Assembly (NCBI GenBank): GCA_003255025.1
Contig: QANY01006259.1
Coordinates: forward strand, 1,605,664-1,669,663
From: Datisca glomerata
Taxonomy: Eukaryota; Streptophyta; Magnoliopsida; Cucurbitales; Datiscaceae
Direction: 5' to 3'
Length of the DNA stretch: 64,000 bases
The notes below the pieces were generated by a model. The model was not told where the DNA came from and did no database searches. It saw nothing but the letters and a program-made list of their open reading frames with translations. The position numbers and the translations under genes were made by a program. Below, piece after piece: positions 1 through 9,373 of the stretch. Within the stretch, counting starts at the first letter, position 1; each line of letters opens with the position of its first letter.

Positions 1-665
1 TACACTGTAGTGCCATGTGGCGTTGCAGTGTTGTACAATTACAGTGAGTCCCACTTCGATTGCACATTTATAATTAATTTATTATTTTATGTAAATCCTT
101 AAAAAATCTGATATGCTATTATCTAGAAAATATATTGATATTATTCTATTAGTTTCAGCGTGCTAATAACACAGTTGCAATTATGGGTGAAACTCTCTGA
201 GATTAAAAGTTAATAAAAAAGCTCTGCGAAGAACTTTTATTTGTTTTCCGATTAGATTTTTATCACATAAATTAATTCTTCTAAAAAAAGTTTAGATCTC
301 ATGTGCTGAGTATATCTAGAGACAGAAAAGTGTTCTTGATATATTTTACGTGCACACACATGTCCTAGTATGTTTGAGGATTGGCTTGGAAGATCGTGGT
401 GTGCATCTCAGAGTCTATCGTTTGTGAGATAGCAAGATCGTTATATTGCAAGGATACTTGATTAGACTATAAGAGGTATATTTTATATCCATGTATGTCT
501 TTGATTTAATATATAAATATATAATGGATCCGATTCGAAAAAATATTTTTCAATTAAAAAGTTTTCATCTTTGAGATCTGCGATAATGTGATCGTTTATC
601 ATTTTATAAATTTATTTTAAAAATACCACCACGCCTTCTGCCGCGCGTTGTCGCAGATTCCAACA
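1..665 (+). mobile_element. 3' part of a Ty1-copia LTR, cut by the window edge
   Basis: The sequence aligns by eye with about 29146-29812, the end of a solo LTR further along; shared blocks include the TCTAGAGACA stretch and the ACGTGC-ACACA-GTCCTAG stretch. It ends in CCAACA at 665, a normal LTR 3' end on the + strand. Directly after it, at 674, comes a reading frame inside a DUF1985/ULP gene, so the LTR interrupts or truncates that gene. No primer-binding site follows, so this is the outer edge of a 3' LTR or a solo LTR. The left edge and its target duplication lie outside the window. Confidence 0.7.
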
Positions 666-1594
666 TGAATAACCATGACTGATTTGGAGGAGAAAATTAA
701 AAATAGTGAATATAAGGTAGATTCTGATGCTGTCAAGGTGGCTCTGATTTATTTACTAGAGTATTTTTTGTTGGGGAAGGAAAACTGAACCCTAATTGAG
801 AAGAGATGGATGGTTTTGGTTGACAACCTTGAAGCGTTTAACCAATATTCATGGGGGAGCTATCTTCCTCCGAAACAATGAAATCATTATTCGTTGTCAA
901 GAATACAAATGTTGTTTTGGGTGATCATAAAGATCCAGGAAAAAACAAAAAAAACATAGAAATCCCCCGCTACTGTTCAAGGATATTCACTCAATGGATG
1001 TCATTTTGCCTTCCAAGTACAATTTATTTAATTATATGTAGTGATATATTGATTTATTTATGTGTTGAATATTGAATTACTCTCTTTTGTTTAAACATGT
1101 ATGTGTATTTGAAACCATCCCCTTGGTGGGTAGTTTGTATGGTAATCAGGTTTCGACCAAGGTGTCAAGGATTTTCAAGTGGTGTCTGACCACGATAGTA
1201 CCGATTGAGAATATTAAAAAAGAATTTCGAAAGAGAATATAAGTTGATGAATAATGTTGTCAACTTAATTTATATTACTTACACATACACTAATTTATAT
1301 TTCTTGCATTTCTAACCGACAGTTCTTTCCTTGATCCCTACGGAGGATGAAGAAGAAAAAGCTAGTAGAGATTAGTAGCCGGAGAGAATATATATTCAAA
1401 ATCATTTTTGACCCCTCTTGTTCCTGTACACAGACCTCATATAGTCATCGTATAGACTACACGATTGATACACGAGGTTCGTGTAGCCATCATGTAGTCA
1501 TCCTTTAACTGGTTTGTCTGATTTATATTACATATTTTTTTAGCCAAGGCCTCAGTCACCCTTACCATGGGTAGAAGAGGAAGATATAAGGAGC

Positions 1595-2391
1595 AAGTTT
1601 GTTAGGATCATGATCCAGATTGTATGATCCTACGATACTACATGGGCCCAACGATCTGGATCACATACAATAGTCGTAATTTAGTAAGATCGTGTCAGGG
1701 TCGCGATTCGGGTCATCGGATTGCCATCCTAACAACAATCTGGTCAAAATTTTCAATCACAATTTCACATGCTTTTTATAGGTTGTACATGGATGGATGA
1801 CGTTCCTTTTTGGAAATTAATTGAGTTTCAAAATATTGAGTTGTTAGCAATTTTGTAGAAACTTATGTTCCATTCCTATATTGGTGATAATGATGTGTTT
1901 GAAAATTTTGAGAAAGAAAAAAAATATGGAAATACATGAATTATGTGATGGCGGTCAAAACCTCGATGGTGGTTGTGGTTCAAGGGATATGAAGATGACT
2001 CCATTGGTTGGAGAAAGTAATGATTCTGAACGTGATGAGGAGATTGATGATGATAACATCAATGATGGAAGAACCAATGAAGACATTCATTTTGATGATT
2101 AAATATTATCATGTTCACTTGTCTTGAACATTTTATATTAAACTTCTTTCTTCAAAACTTAAAAGTATGAGAACTCTACTTAATATTATGTTATTTTAGA
2201 TGACTTGGTGTTATTTTTGTTTAATAGGTAGATGACTTGGTGTTATATAATCATTTCCTTCAATATATTGAAATATCATTAGCATATATATATTTTTTAC
2301 TAATAAATTATTAAGAATTGATAGGGTCTTACGATCCTCGATCCTAAGCCCTTCCAATTATCCTAGGCAGGATCACGATCCTGACAACCTT
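1595..2391. mobile_element. Small DNA transposon insertion with 22-bp terminal inverted repeats
   Basis: The left end (1595-1616) and the reverse complement of the right end (2370-2391) match at 19 of 22 positions; the core is AGGATC-TGATCC. The element sits between two Glu/Lys-rich coding parts of the ULP gene, which read on across it. Inside are GATC-rich termini and an acidic reading frame at 1881-2102 (DDDNINDGRTNEDIHFDD), which may be the tail of a hAT-like transposase. The class is a guess; the flanking duplication is too degraded to read. Confidence 0.45.
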
Positions 2392-2410
2392 GATGAGGAG
2401 GAGGAGAAGG

Positions 2411-2572
2411 AGGCCATTGAAAAGGAAGATGAGAATAAGAAGAAGAGGAAGAGGTCCGAGGAGGAGGCCATTGAAAAGGAAGATGAGAATAAGAAGAAGA
2501 GGAAGAGGTCCGAGGAGGAGGCCATTGAAAAAATAGAGGAGAATATGAAGAATGGGGATTGAATGAGGAATC
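2411..2572 (+). repeat. 54-bp in-frame tandem repeat in the ULP gene
   Basis: AGGCCATTGAAAA recurs at 2411, 2465 and 2519, a period of 54 bp or 18 codons. Each full unit encodes EAIEKEDENKKKRKRSEE or nearly so. Two units are nearly identical and the third diverges after its first half. Expansion in whole codons suggests it arose while the gene was still translated. Confidence 0.85.
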
Positions 2573-2749
2573 GTTTGATTGGAATGGATCAAAAATCACT
2601 TCAATGGATAAGAAGATTGTGTCAATGCAATCAGACATTTCCTTTACAATTTTTGAAATTAAAATTTTGATGGATCATCTGGTAACATCGAGGACGGATG
2701 ATTACTCATTATGTCCTCGATCTGTCATGATGATGACTAGCGATGGGGA

Positions 2750-3075
2750 GGAGATGGAGACAAAGAAAGTAGAAAGAGGAAAAGGAAGAAAAAGAAGGAG
2801 AGAAGGAAGAGAAAAATAAGATGAAGAAGATGAGGAAAAAAAAAGAAAGAAGGACAAGAAGAAGAAGAGAAAGAAGATGAAGAAAAAGAAGGACAAGAAG
2901 AGAAGAAAGAAGAGAAAGAACAAACATATAAATGTAATAAGGAGGAGGTAGATGAAAGAAGGAACAAGAAAAAGATAATGAGAAAGAAGAAGAAGAAAAA
3001 TAAGAAGAATAAGAGAAAGAAGAAATTGAAGAAAAAGGAGAAGAAGCTAAAAAAAGAAGAAGAAGAGAATGTTGC
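2750..3075 (+). repeat. Purine-rich (GAA/GAAGAA) tract
   Basis: About 320 bp are almost all A and G on the + strand, made of irregular GAA, GAAGA and AAAG blocks. Read as part of the ULP gene it gives Lys/Glu/Arg-rich protein with several stops. The opposite strand gives long Phe/Ser/Leu frames that are a by-product of composition. It may be an expanded microsatellite in the charged linker of the ULP protein. Confidence 0.8.
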
Positions 3076-3364
3076 ATCGATAATATCGACCTTGATGGAT
3101 TCGATTCGGTCAATGGAGTAGTCCAACGATGGCGAAGAAAAAGACCTCGTCTACCTTAGTGATCTCGGTAAGAGGAAGATATAGAGATCTCGAGTCCTAG
3201 AGTCACCTATTTGGGAAACCAAACAAGTTGAAAAGAAGAAGTAGTGAAGAAAACAAGTTGATGGTCGTCGCCAAAACAGACTTCAAACCTTTCCAACCAT
3301 TTGGTGATGTATACTCAGAGGATGAAGTCAATTTTAAAGCCTGGTTCACCTCCCCAATGGCAAA

Positions 3365-3658
3365 GTAAGTTATGTAATTTTACTTCTTATTCTCATACAC
3401 GATGGTTGCACTAACATCGTGTAGCCATTCTGTAGCATACACAATGGTTACATTGATATCGTGTAGTATACATTATGGTTACACTAACATAGTATAGCCA
3501 TCATGTAGTATACACTATGGTTATCAATCATGTACCTAATTTTGATCTATAATTACGTTGTATAAGAACGAGGAAGTAGAAGTTGGATTCTGCACCGTTG
3601 ACCATACCTGGTTCAAAAATAAATATAAATATCTTATGTAATCTTTATTACATTGTAG
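3365..3658 (+). repeat. Putative ULP intron with degenerate TACACGATGG-type repeats
   Basis: A GTAAGT-type donor at 3365 and a TTGTAG acceptor ending at 3658 bracket this stretch. At about 3394-3530 there are three to four diverged units of the form TACA-C/T-GATGGTTACA...TCGTGTAG, of the same style as the arrays at 3781 and 4872. The splice sites are inferred from sequence only; coding on both sides is weak, so the intron is tentative. Confidence 0.45.
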
Positions 3659-3780
3659 CATATCGATGGATACTTTGATCTCATGAGGAGGGATTTGCAT
3701 GAGTACAATCGTCATATCAGAATCACTGTTGATGATTCGATTATGCAAGTAAGTAAGATTTTTTTTTATGTTTTTAACTT

Positions 3781-3990
3781 CATGAAGTGTACACGAGGCC
3801 TTCACGGGCAGCGTGTAAACTTCATGTAGTCTACGCGAGTTATTTAGGGGCAGCGTGTAGACTTCATGTAGTCTACGCGAGGCCTTCAGGGGCAGCGTGT
3901 AGACTTCATGTAGTCTATGCGAGGCCTTCACGGGCAGCGTGTAGACTTCATGTAGTCTACACGAGGCCTTCACGGGCAACATGTAGACTG
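3781..3990 (+). repeat. 42-bp tandem array inside a ULP intron
   Basis: GCGTGTAGACTTCATGTAG or a close variant starts at 3811, 3853, 3895, 3937 and 3979: five units of exactly 42 bp. Each unit holds two short inverted repeats, GTAGACT/AGTCTAC around TCATGT, and CACG/CGTG around the GGCCTTCACGGGCAG part. A GTAAGT donor at 3749 lies just upstream and protease coding resumes near 4020, so the array is most likely intronic. Confidence 0.85.
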
Positions 3991-4673
3991 CATGACCCTT
4001 TTTTATTGCTTTAAAATGTTTCCTGTGACATTATATGGAAACCTGTCTGGTCGAGTAGAAGAGTTTGAGCAAGATCCCTCGGGCTGGGATATTAACGTTG
4101 ACGATTCTCTCTGGTACTCAGTTCATGGCTTGTAGATGAACTTTGGAAGGGACTGGGAAGAGTCTGATAAGATTTTCTTTCCAATGAATGTGAGCAAAAG
4201 TCATTAGATAACGGTGGAGCTTGATTTGAATGGCTAGTGTATTTGTATTTATAACTCCATGAACACGCCATATCAACGCTCTTTGTATCCTAAAATAATC
4301 AAACCTTATATGAAGATTGTCCTTGTCTGCTTCAAATGATGAACATTTATAACAATAGAAAGGAGGTTCAACCCAAAGATGTATGAAAATATGAGATCAT
4401 GAAGTGTCCACAACAATCGAATGGGTAAGTGAAATATACATATTTTTTTAAAGTCCATCATGCATATAAGGTGTTTCATAAATATTATTTAATTGTGTTT
4501 TTGCATTTCATGTATTTTATAGCTTTGATTGTGGGGTATTCTCCTTTAAGTTTGTCGAAGCCCTCACGTATGGGAAGAATCTCAAAGAAATAACTCAACA
4601 GAAAATGTTGGAATATCGAAAAGAAATCACAATTGAGTTATTTGCACGTGGACAAGTAGTACCGAAATAATTT

Positions 4674-4806
4674 TTTATTCTTTATAACTTGGATATGTAT
4701 TCTTTATAACTTGGAATTGTATTCTTTATAACTTGGATATGTATTCTTTATAACTTGCATTTGCATTCTTTATAACTTGGATTTTTATTCTTTATAACTT
4801 ATTTTA
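4674..4806 (+). repeat. 22-bp tandem array after the ULP stop codon
   Basis: TTCTTTATAACTTG starts at 4678, 4700, 4722, 4744 and 4766, with a sixth copy at 4788: six units of 22 bp. The array begins directly behind the ULP stop codon (4668-4670) and so fills the 3' flank of the gene. Confidence 0.85.
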
Positions 4807-4871
4807 TGGTTTTTTTAAAGCGCAATTTTTTTATATGTTGTTGAATGCTTGGTTTTGGTTACTATATGTTT

Positions 4872-5142
4872 ATTGTAGACTTCTTGTAAGCTACACGATG
4901 ACTTGACGGGCGTCGGGTAGGCTTCTTGTAAGCTACATAATGACTTCGTCGGCATCGTGTGGGCTTCTCGTAAGCTATAAGATAACTTCACGGGCATCGT
5001 GTAGGCTTCTTGTAAGCTACATGATTAATTCACAAGCATCGGGTATGCTTCTTGTAAGCAACACGTTGACTCCATATGCATCGTGTAAGCTTCTTATAAG
5101 CTACACGATGACTTCACGGGCGTCGTGTAGGCTTCTGATGAC
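4872..5142. repeat. 42-bp tandem array between the ULP and transposase genes
   Basis: GTAAGCTAC or a close variant starts at 4886, 4928, 4970, 5012, 5054 and (as ATAAGCTAC) 5096: six units of 42 bp. The period and design match the intron array at 3781 (ACACGATG...CATCGTGT hairpin plus a GTAGGCTT/AAGCTAC hairpin), but the sequence differs. It occupies the spacer between the two convergent genes. Confidence 0.85.
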
Positions 5143-5194
5143 ATTATTAAATAACAATCACAAGTCTCTCTAGATTAATATTCAAAAAATTACA

Positions 5195-7860
5195 AAGTTC
5201 AATATTTATATTTAAGTGGCTTGGTCATCCCGCTAAGAGAGAGGAATTGGATTTCTGCACGTTTGTCGGATGTGGCTAATTTCCCACATTGTTTACACTT
5301 CCTCCTTACTACTTCCTCACTTGAAGATGGAATTCTTTTTATCCTAGGTCTACCACTTTGCCGCCTTGTCATAGGTGGCAATACCACATTTTCTTGAACA
5401 TCCTGACTAATGGCCCAATCTGCTTGATCTCCAAGAGGATGTATTATTTTTGCATAGGTAGAAATTAGAGCCTCATTTTTATAGTTACTCGAACATATAC
5501 TGTATGTGAAAATATTACGCTGCTGACAGCAGCCAACACATGCTTGTATAGAATTTGATCAAGATCAAATTCTTTGCGCGTACAAGTCTTAAGATGTAAG
5601 TTTAGTACTGCTTCCCTACCCCCACCCGCTACATGAAACTCGTGGATGTACGAAGGAAACAACTATAGTGGTCGTGATGCAATATGCTTCTTTTTAAGCT
5701 CTGTCTTAACCCAATCTGTCATCTGCGAAGTGACTTGACAGACAACCGTCCTTCGTTCATAGAACCACCATTGTAACATGTCATGGATATGCTCTATAAG
5801 GCATGTAATGTGAAGTTTTCTAGCATAATTCAAAATACCATCCAAGCATTCTGCGATGTTTGTAGTTGTTATATTGCACCATTTTCCATCAAAATGGGAA
5901 CGTGCCCACCTCTCAACCCCCCACACCGACATGTATTGTGAGATTGCCAGAAATGCAGATGTAAAATGAGTCATCAGACGATCGAATTCTGATATACGGT
6001 ATTCCTTTGCTGCTTTCAAAAACAATGTGACCACATCTTCCTTTTTATAAATTGATTTGATATTTTGGCTCATATGGAAGATGCAAGCTCTATGAAGCAC
6101 ATTGGGAAAGATAATACGTACAACATTTAGTATACTTATATGTCTGTCGGATATAAACACCAATTCTTCTGGATCACCAATTTCATCGTAAATTTTACGG
6201 AAGAACCATTCCCATGAATAATTATTTTCTGAATTTGCAATTCCAAATGCAATGGATATACTTGGTTGTTCCCATTTTTTATTATTGCAACAAATAATAC
6301 CCCTTAGTATTTGGCTTTTAAGGCGGTTGTTTCAACAACAATGACAAGCCGTATACAGCTAAAAAACCTACGAACAGATGGTCCAAGAACCATGAAAAAA
6401 TATTTAAAATGATCCTGCTCATGGGTCTCTATGTGTGTTGTTGTCCCTGAAAAATATTTAATATTGCTGTATTAAAATCGACAGAGTACATAGTGTACAT
6501 GATGTGTACGCGATGTGTATGATGTGTACACGAGGTCTGTGTACCCATCGTGCACACGACGTCATTGTAACCATTGTGTACACTACAAGATGGTTACACG
6601 ATCAACGTGTAGTAATCATGTAGATCTTATGATGGTAAAATAAAAAATAAATACCTGGATTTTTTATTCTAACATATGATAATATGCTGGGAGCATTCTA
6701 TAGTTGTTTTTAGGTGACCCTCAAACTAATTCCAAAGCATATTCTCTAGCCCTCCATGCCTTATGGTAACTTATGTTGACACCAAAATCAAGCCGGACAT
6801 CTTCAATTATGTCTTTTGGCCTACATATACGTCAAACACCCGTGTATTTGGACCTTATAGAATGATCAATCAATAAAAATGCAGCCTGATGGTGTTCATG
6901 TCTCAGTACTTCAATGTGCATGTATGCGTATTGATGAAATTTTTAACTTTGAAGTATGGACAATTTTACAATTTCATGGCCCATAACAAGTGCCAATGTT
7001 GATGACTTGACTTGAAGATCTTAAACTCAAAATTTCTCCAGATGGTCATCGTACGAGTAACCTTAAGCAACTCATCTTTGTCACTGTACAACCCATCCAT
7101 ATTTATTATGTCTAATACAAGCTGATTCAAATCATCTCGTTGCTCACTGGACCCAGGATGTTGTTCATTCAAATCAGGTTATGAAATGGACAAGTGGTCT
7201 TGTGTTAGGGACCAGTATTCAAGTCTAGAATTGTTGTACGATCGTCTCCACTGATGGCTTCATCATGATCATCTCCACGGATTGTATCATCATACACCCA
7301 TGATGAAAATCATCATTATCGCCATCAAAATCAACAACCTCATCCTTAAAAACATCAATATCGTCATGACAAAAAACATCATCATAATGATAGTTCCTTT
7401 CAAAATGATCAATACTTTCAAAGTGAGGAAGTTATCATGTAGAGGTTACGGTGACATTGTGGTTTCAGAAATCCAACTTTGATAAAACCCTGTAGTTTCA
7501 GGAACCTGAGGTTGTTGTGACATTGTGGTTTCATGATCCCATCTTTGAGATGGAAAAAATTTAGGCTTGGTACTTACAGATAATGGAGTTCGAAGTGATT
7601 CTGATCAATTCTCCTTAACAAAGAACTGTAAATGTCTATCCTTCAAAATTTTAGCAGGAGGGTAAGGTACATGGCTTCTATAAAGAAATTTGATGCACAT
7701 ATCATACTTTGAGGGGTCTATTTGAAGTTCTTCATGAAATATACCTAATAGCTCGTTGTAAGTGTAGTAGTTGATATCTCAAATAATTTGGTCTTCTCTC
7801 CATTAAAAGACCATGTTGTACCATTTTCACCAAATTTCCATCATGGATTACAAAAATTCA
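5195..7860 (-). pseudogene. MULE transposase (DDE domain, SWIM zinc finger), broken
   Basis: This is the transposase of the Kaonashi-like MULE. Reading from 7860 down: an N-terminal domain near 7750-7600 (ELLGIFHEELQIDPSKYDMC); a FAR1-like part at 6966-7172 (VTRTMTIWRNFEFKIFKSS); a conserved stretch at 6710-6870 (IEDVRLDFGVNISYHKAWRA); the DDE core from 6445 to 5665 (HIETHEQDHFKYFFMVLG, LVIVVETTALKAKY, LVFISDRHISIL); the SWIM finger at 5540-5600 (CTRKEFDLDQILYKH); and a C-terminal basic region at 5240-5400 (VLPPMTRRQSGRPRIKRIPS). An intron at about 6450-6656 (donor GTATTT, acceptor TTTTCAG) keeps frame. The first catalytic Asp position reads Glu (VVETT). Stops and frameshifts are frequent, so it is inactive. 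Confidence 0.85.
6480..6640 (-). repeat. Quasi-palindromic repeats in the transposase intron
   Basis: This block lies inside the transposase intron (about 6450-6656). It holds ATGTGTACACGAGG, CATCGTGCACACGACG and TGTACACTACAAGATGG units, diverged relatives of the ACACGATG/CATCGTGT repeats elsewhere in the MULE. No regular period is left. Confidence 0.6.
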
Positions 7861-7929
7861 AACTTTAAACATATTTGTATATACATCAATGAAGAAAGTC
7901 AGTATAAAAAAATATATAATGAAATTGAA

Positions 7930-8400
7930 TATTACACGATGATTGTGTAACCATCGTGTAGTGTACACGAGGCCTTCACGGGCATGTGTAGTCATCATGT
8001 GCATTACACGATGACTACACGTTGATCGTGTAGACCTCGTGTACTGTAATAGATGCTACACGATGATCATATAGTTCCATCGTGTAGTGTACACGAGGAC
8101 TACACGAGCATCGTCTAGTGTAATCGTGTAGCATACACGAGGGGTACATGATCATCATGTGGTTATCTTGTACACTACACAATGACACTACACGATGATC
8201 GTGTAGTGCGCGTGCAGTGTAATACATACTACACGATGCTCTTGTAGTGCATTGTGAGCTGCTGAAGTTTTTGATGCACTATACGATGATCGTGTAGTGT
8301 ACATGAGGATCGTGTACTATGCGTGAAGTGTACACGAGGCTAATGTAGTCATCGTTTACATTACACTATCATCTTGTAGTGATCATGTACACTACATGAA
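7930..8400. repeat. Dense block of ACACGATG/CATCGTGT palindromes upstream of the transposase
   Basis: The stretch is almost wholly built of TACACGATGAT, ATCGTGTAG, GTGTACACGAGG and related words in both orientations. A perfect 23-bp palindrome lies at 8186-8208 (arms CACTACACGAT and ATCGTGTAGTG around one G), with a shorter relative at about 8282-8300. It sits just 5' of the transposase on its own strand, so it could be leader, first intron or promoter DNA. Confidence 0.8.
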
Positions 8401-9148
8401 CTTCAAACAACGTTCTAGAAAGAAAAAAACAAATAAAATCATCCCCAGAAACTCATGAACAAAGAAAAACCCATGAAAATTCAAGATTTTCAGAAAGAAG
8501 AGAACATAAATTATTCTTGTTCCAAAAAGAAGAAAACAATCATTTGTTGTTGCAAGAAGAAGGAAGAAGACGAAGAAGAAGTAGAAAAAATGAAAAATGA
8601 AAAAGGAGAAATGAGATGGATGGGAGGTTTTGAGTGTTGAGTGAAGTAGACCATGACATTTGATTGGACAACTTGTAAGAAGGGCAATGAGGGAAAAAGT
8701 GAAAGGAATGTAGGCAGGGGTTAGGGTATGCAAAAATTATGAAAGATGTCTAATTTTGCAAAATAGTTTGTCTAGTGGTCTAGTTTAACAAAAAACCTAT
8801 AAAACCTCTCGTCTTAGTCGTCATTAATCTCAAGCACACCTAACTCACCGTCCAGGCTGTATTACTTTCCATTCAACCATGAATCTCACCGTCTAGCCGC
8901 ACGTTTCAGCCGCCAAGTTTTGTGGTAGTGGAGTGTTTACTATTTTGGGAAGGTGGGTAGGTGCGTTTTCGTGGGTAGGTGCATTTTATGGGAGAAATTA
9001 TAGAGACTACCGACCACAATATGACTGACAATCGTATCTGTTGGATTAAAAAATGAATGGTTAAAATTTGTTCTGATTTAAAAATATAAATTTGCTTTTT
9101 CGGTTTCCACTTTAAAACAAATCAGAGCTGAGCAAATCTAAATCAACA

Positions 9149-9186
9149 TACCAGAATTAAAGGACTCACATTCTTTAATTCTGGTA
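9149..9186. repeat. Perfect 14-bp inverted repeat (hairpin)
   Basis: TACCAGAATTAAAG and its reverse complement CTTTAATTCTGGTA are separated by 10 bases (9163-9172). It could be a cruciform, or the two ends of a tiny MITE remnant. No adjoining gene makes a terminator role plausible. Confidence 0.75.
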
Positions 9187-9270
9187 CATTGTAGTCGGTA
9201 GACTCAATAAGTTCTATGCGAAAAAAGTGATATAATATAAATGAAAAGAAATTCTTCTTGTAATATTACT

Positions 9271-9373
9271 AAACTTTAATTAGCTTATCAAACTGTTATT
9301 CTTTTGTACAAAAAAATGAGTAAAATGTTAAACTTTAATTAGCTTCTCAAACTGTTATTCTTTTGTACAAAAG
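9271..9373. repeat. 59-bp direct duplication
   Basis: AAACTTTAATTAGCTT followed by TCAAACTGTTATTC and TTTTGTACAAAA occurs at 9271 and again at 9330 with one or two differences. Confidence 0.85.

Larger units (their letters stand above)
674..4670 (+). pseudogene. ULP1-like (C48) protease gene with DUF1985 domain, broken
   Basis: ULP1 proteases remove SUMO-type tags; in Kaonashi MULEs they are carried by the transposon and their substrate is unknown. The DUF1985 part starts at 674 (VALIYLLEYFLLGKEN, then IEKRWMVLVDNLEAFNQ) and is interrupted by stops; more of it follows at about 1110-1215. A Lys/Glu-rich middle part (2394-3070) contains 54-bp repeats and a coiled-coil-like stretch. The protease domain lies at about 4020-4670: the active His is in VSKSH, but the Trp codon normally next to it is a stop (TAG, near 4204). 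The Cys is in NGFDCGVFSF, formed by joining across an intron at 4425-4522, which keeps frame exactly. The frame ends at 4668-4670. The DUF1985 N-terminus is missing behind the LTR at 1-665. Confidence 0.75.
666..8790. mobile_element. Kaonashi-like MULE DNA transposon (ULP1 gene plus transposase)
   Basis: Two decayed genes face each other tail to tail: a ULP1-type cysteine protease gene with a DUF1985 domain on + (674-4670) and a MULE transposase with a SWIM zinc finger on - (5195-7860). This pairing is the known signature of Kaonashi (KI) MULEs in plants, which usually lack long terminal inverted repeats. The left end is lost to the copia LTR at 1-665; the right end is estimated near 8790, where an AT-rich leader gives way to unrelated sequence. 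No target duplication can be checked. Related quasi-palindromic repeats lie in introns and spacers of both genes. Confidence 0.7.

Noticed and set aside
2344..3126. Long - strand frames rich in Phe, Ser and Leu
   Set aside because: They are the complement of the purine-rich and Lys/Glu-coding stretch on +; composition keeps stop codons rare.
3536..4014. Repeat proteins on both strands (LHEVYTLPVKAS and RPSRAACRLHVV types)
   Set aside because: Both are translations of the 42-bp array, whose length is a multiple of three so that any open frame stays open.
4872..5142. CRISPR-like regular repeats
   Set aside because: The units are directly adjacent with no unique spacers, and the context is a plant transposon.
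8015..8227. - strand frame of 70 codons
   Set aside because: It is a translation of the palindromic repeat block.
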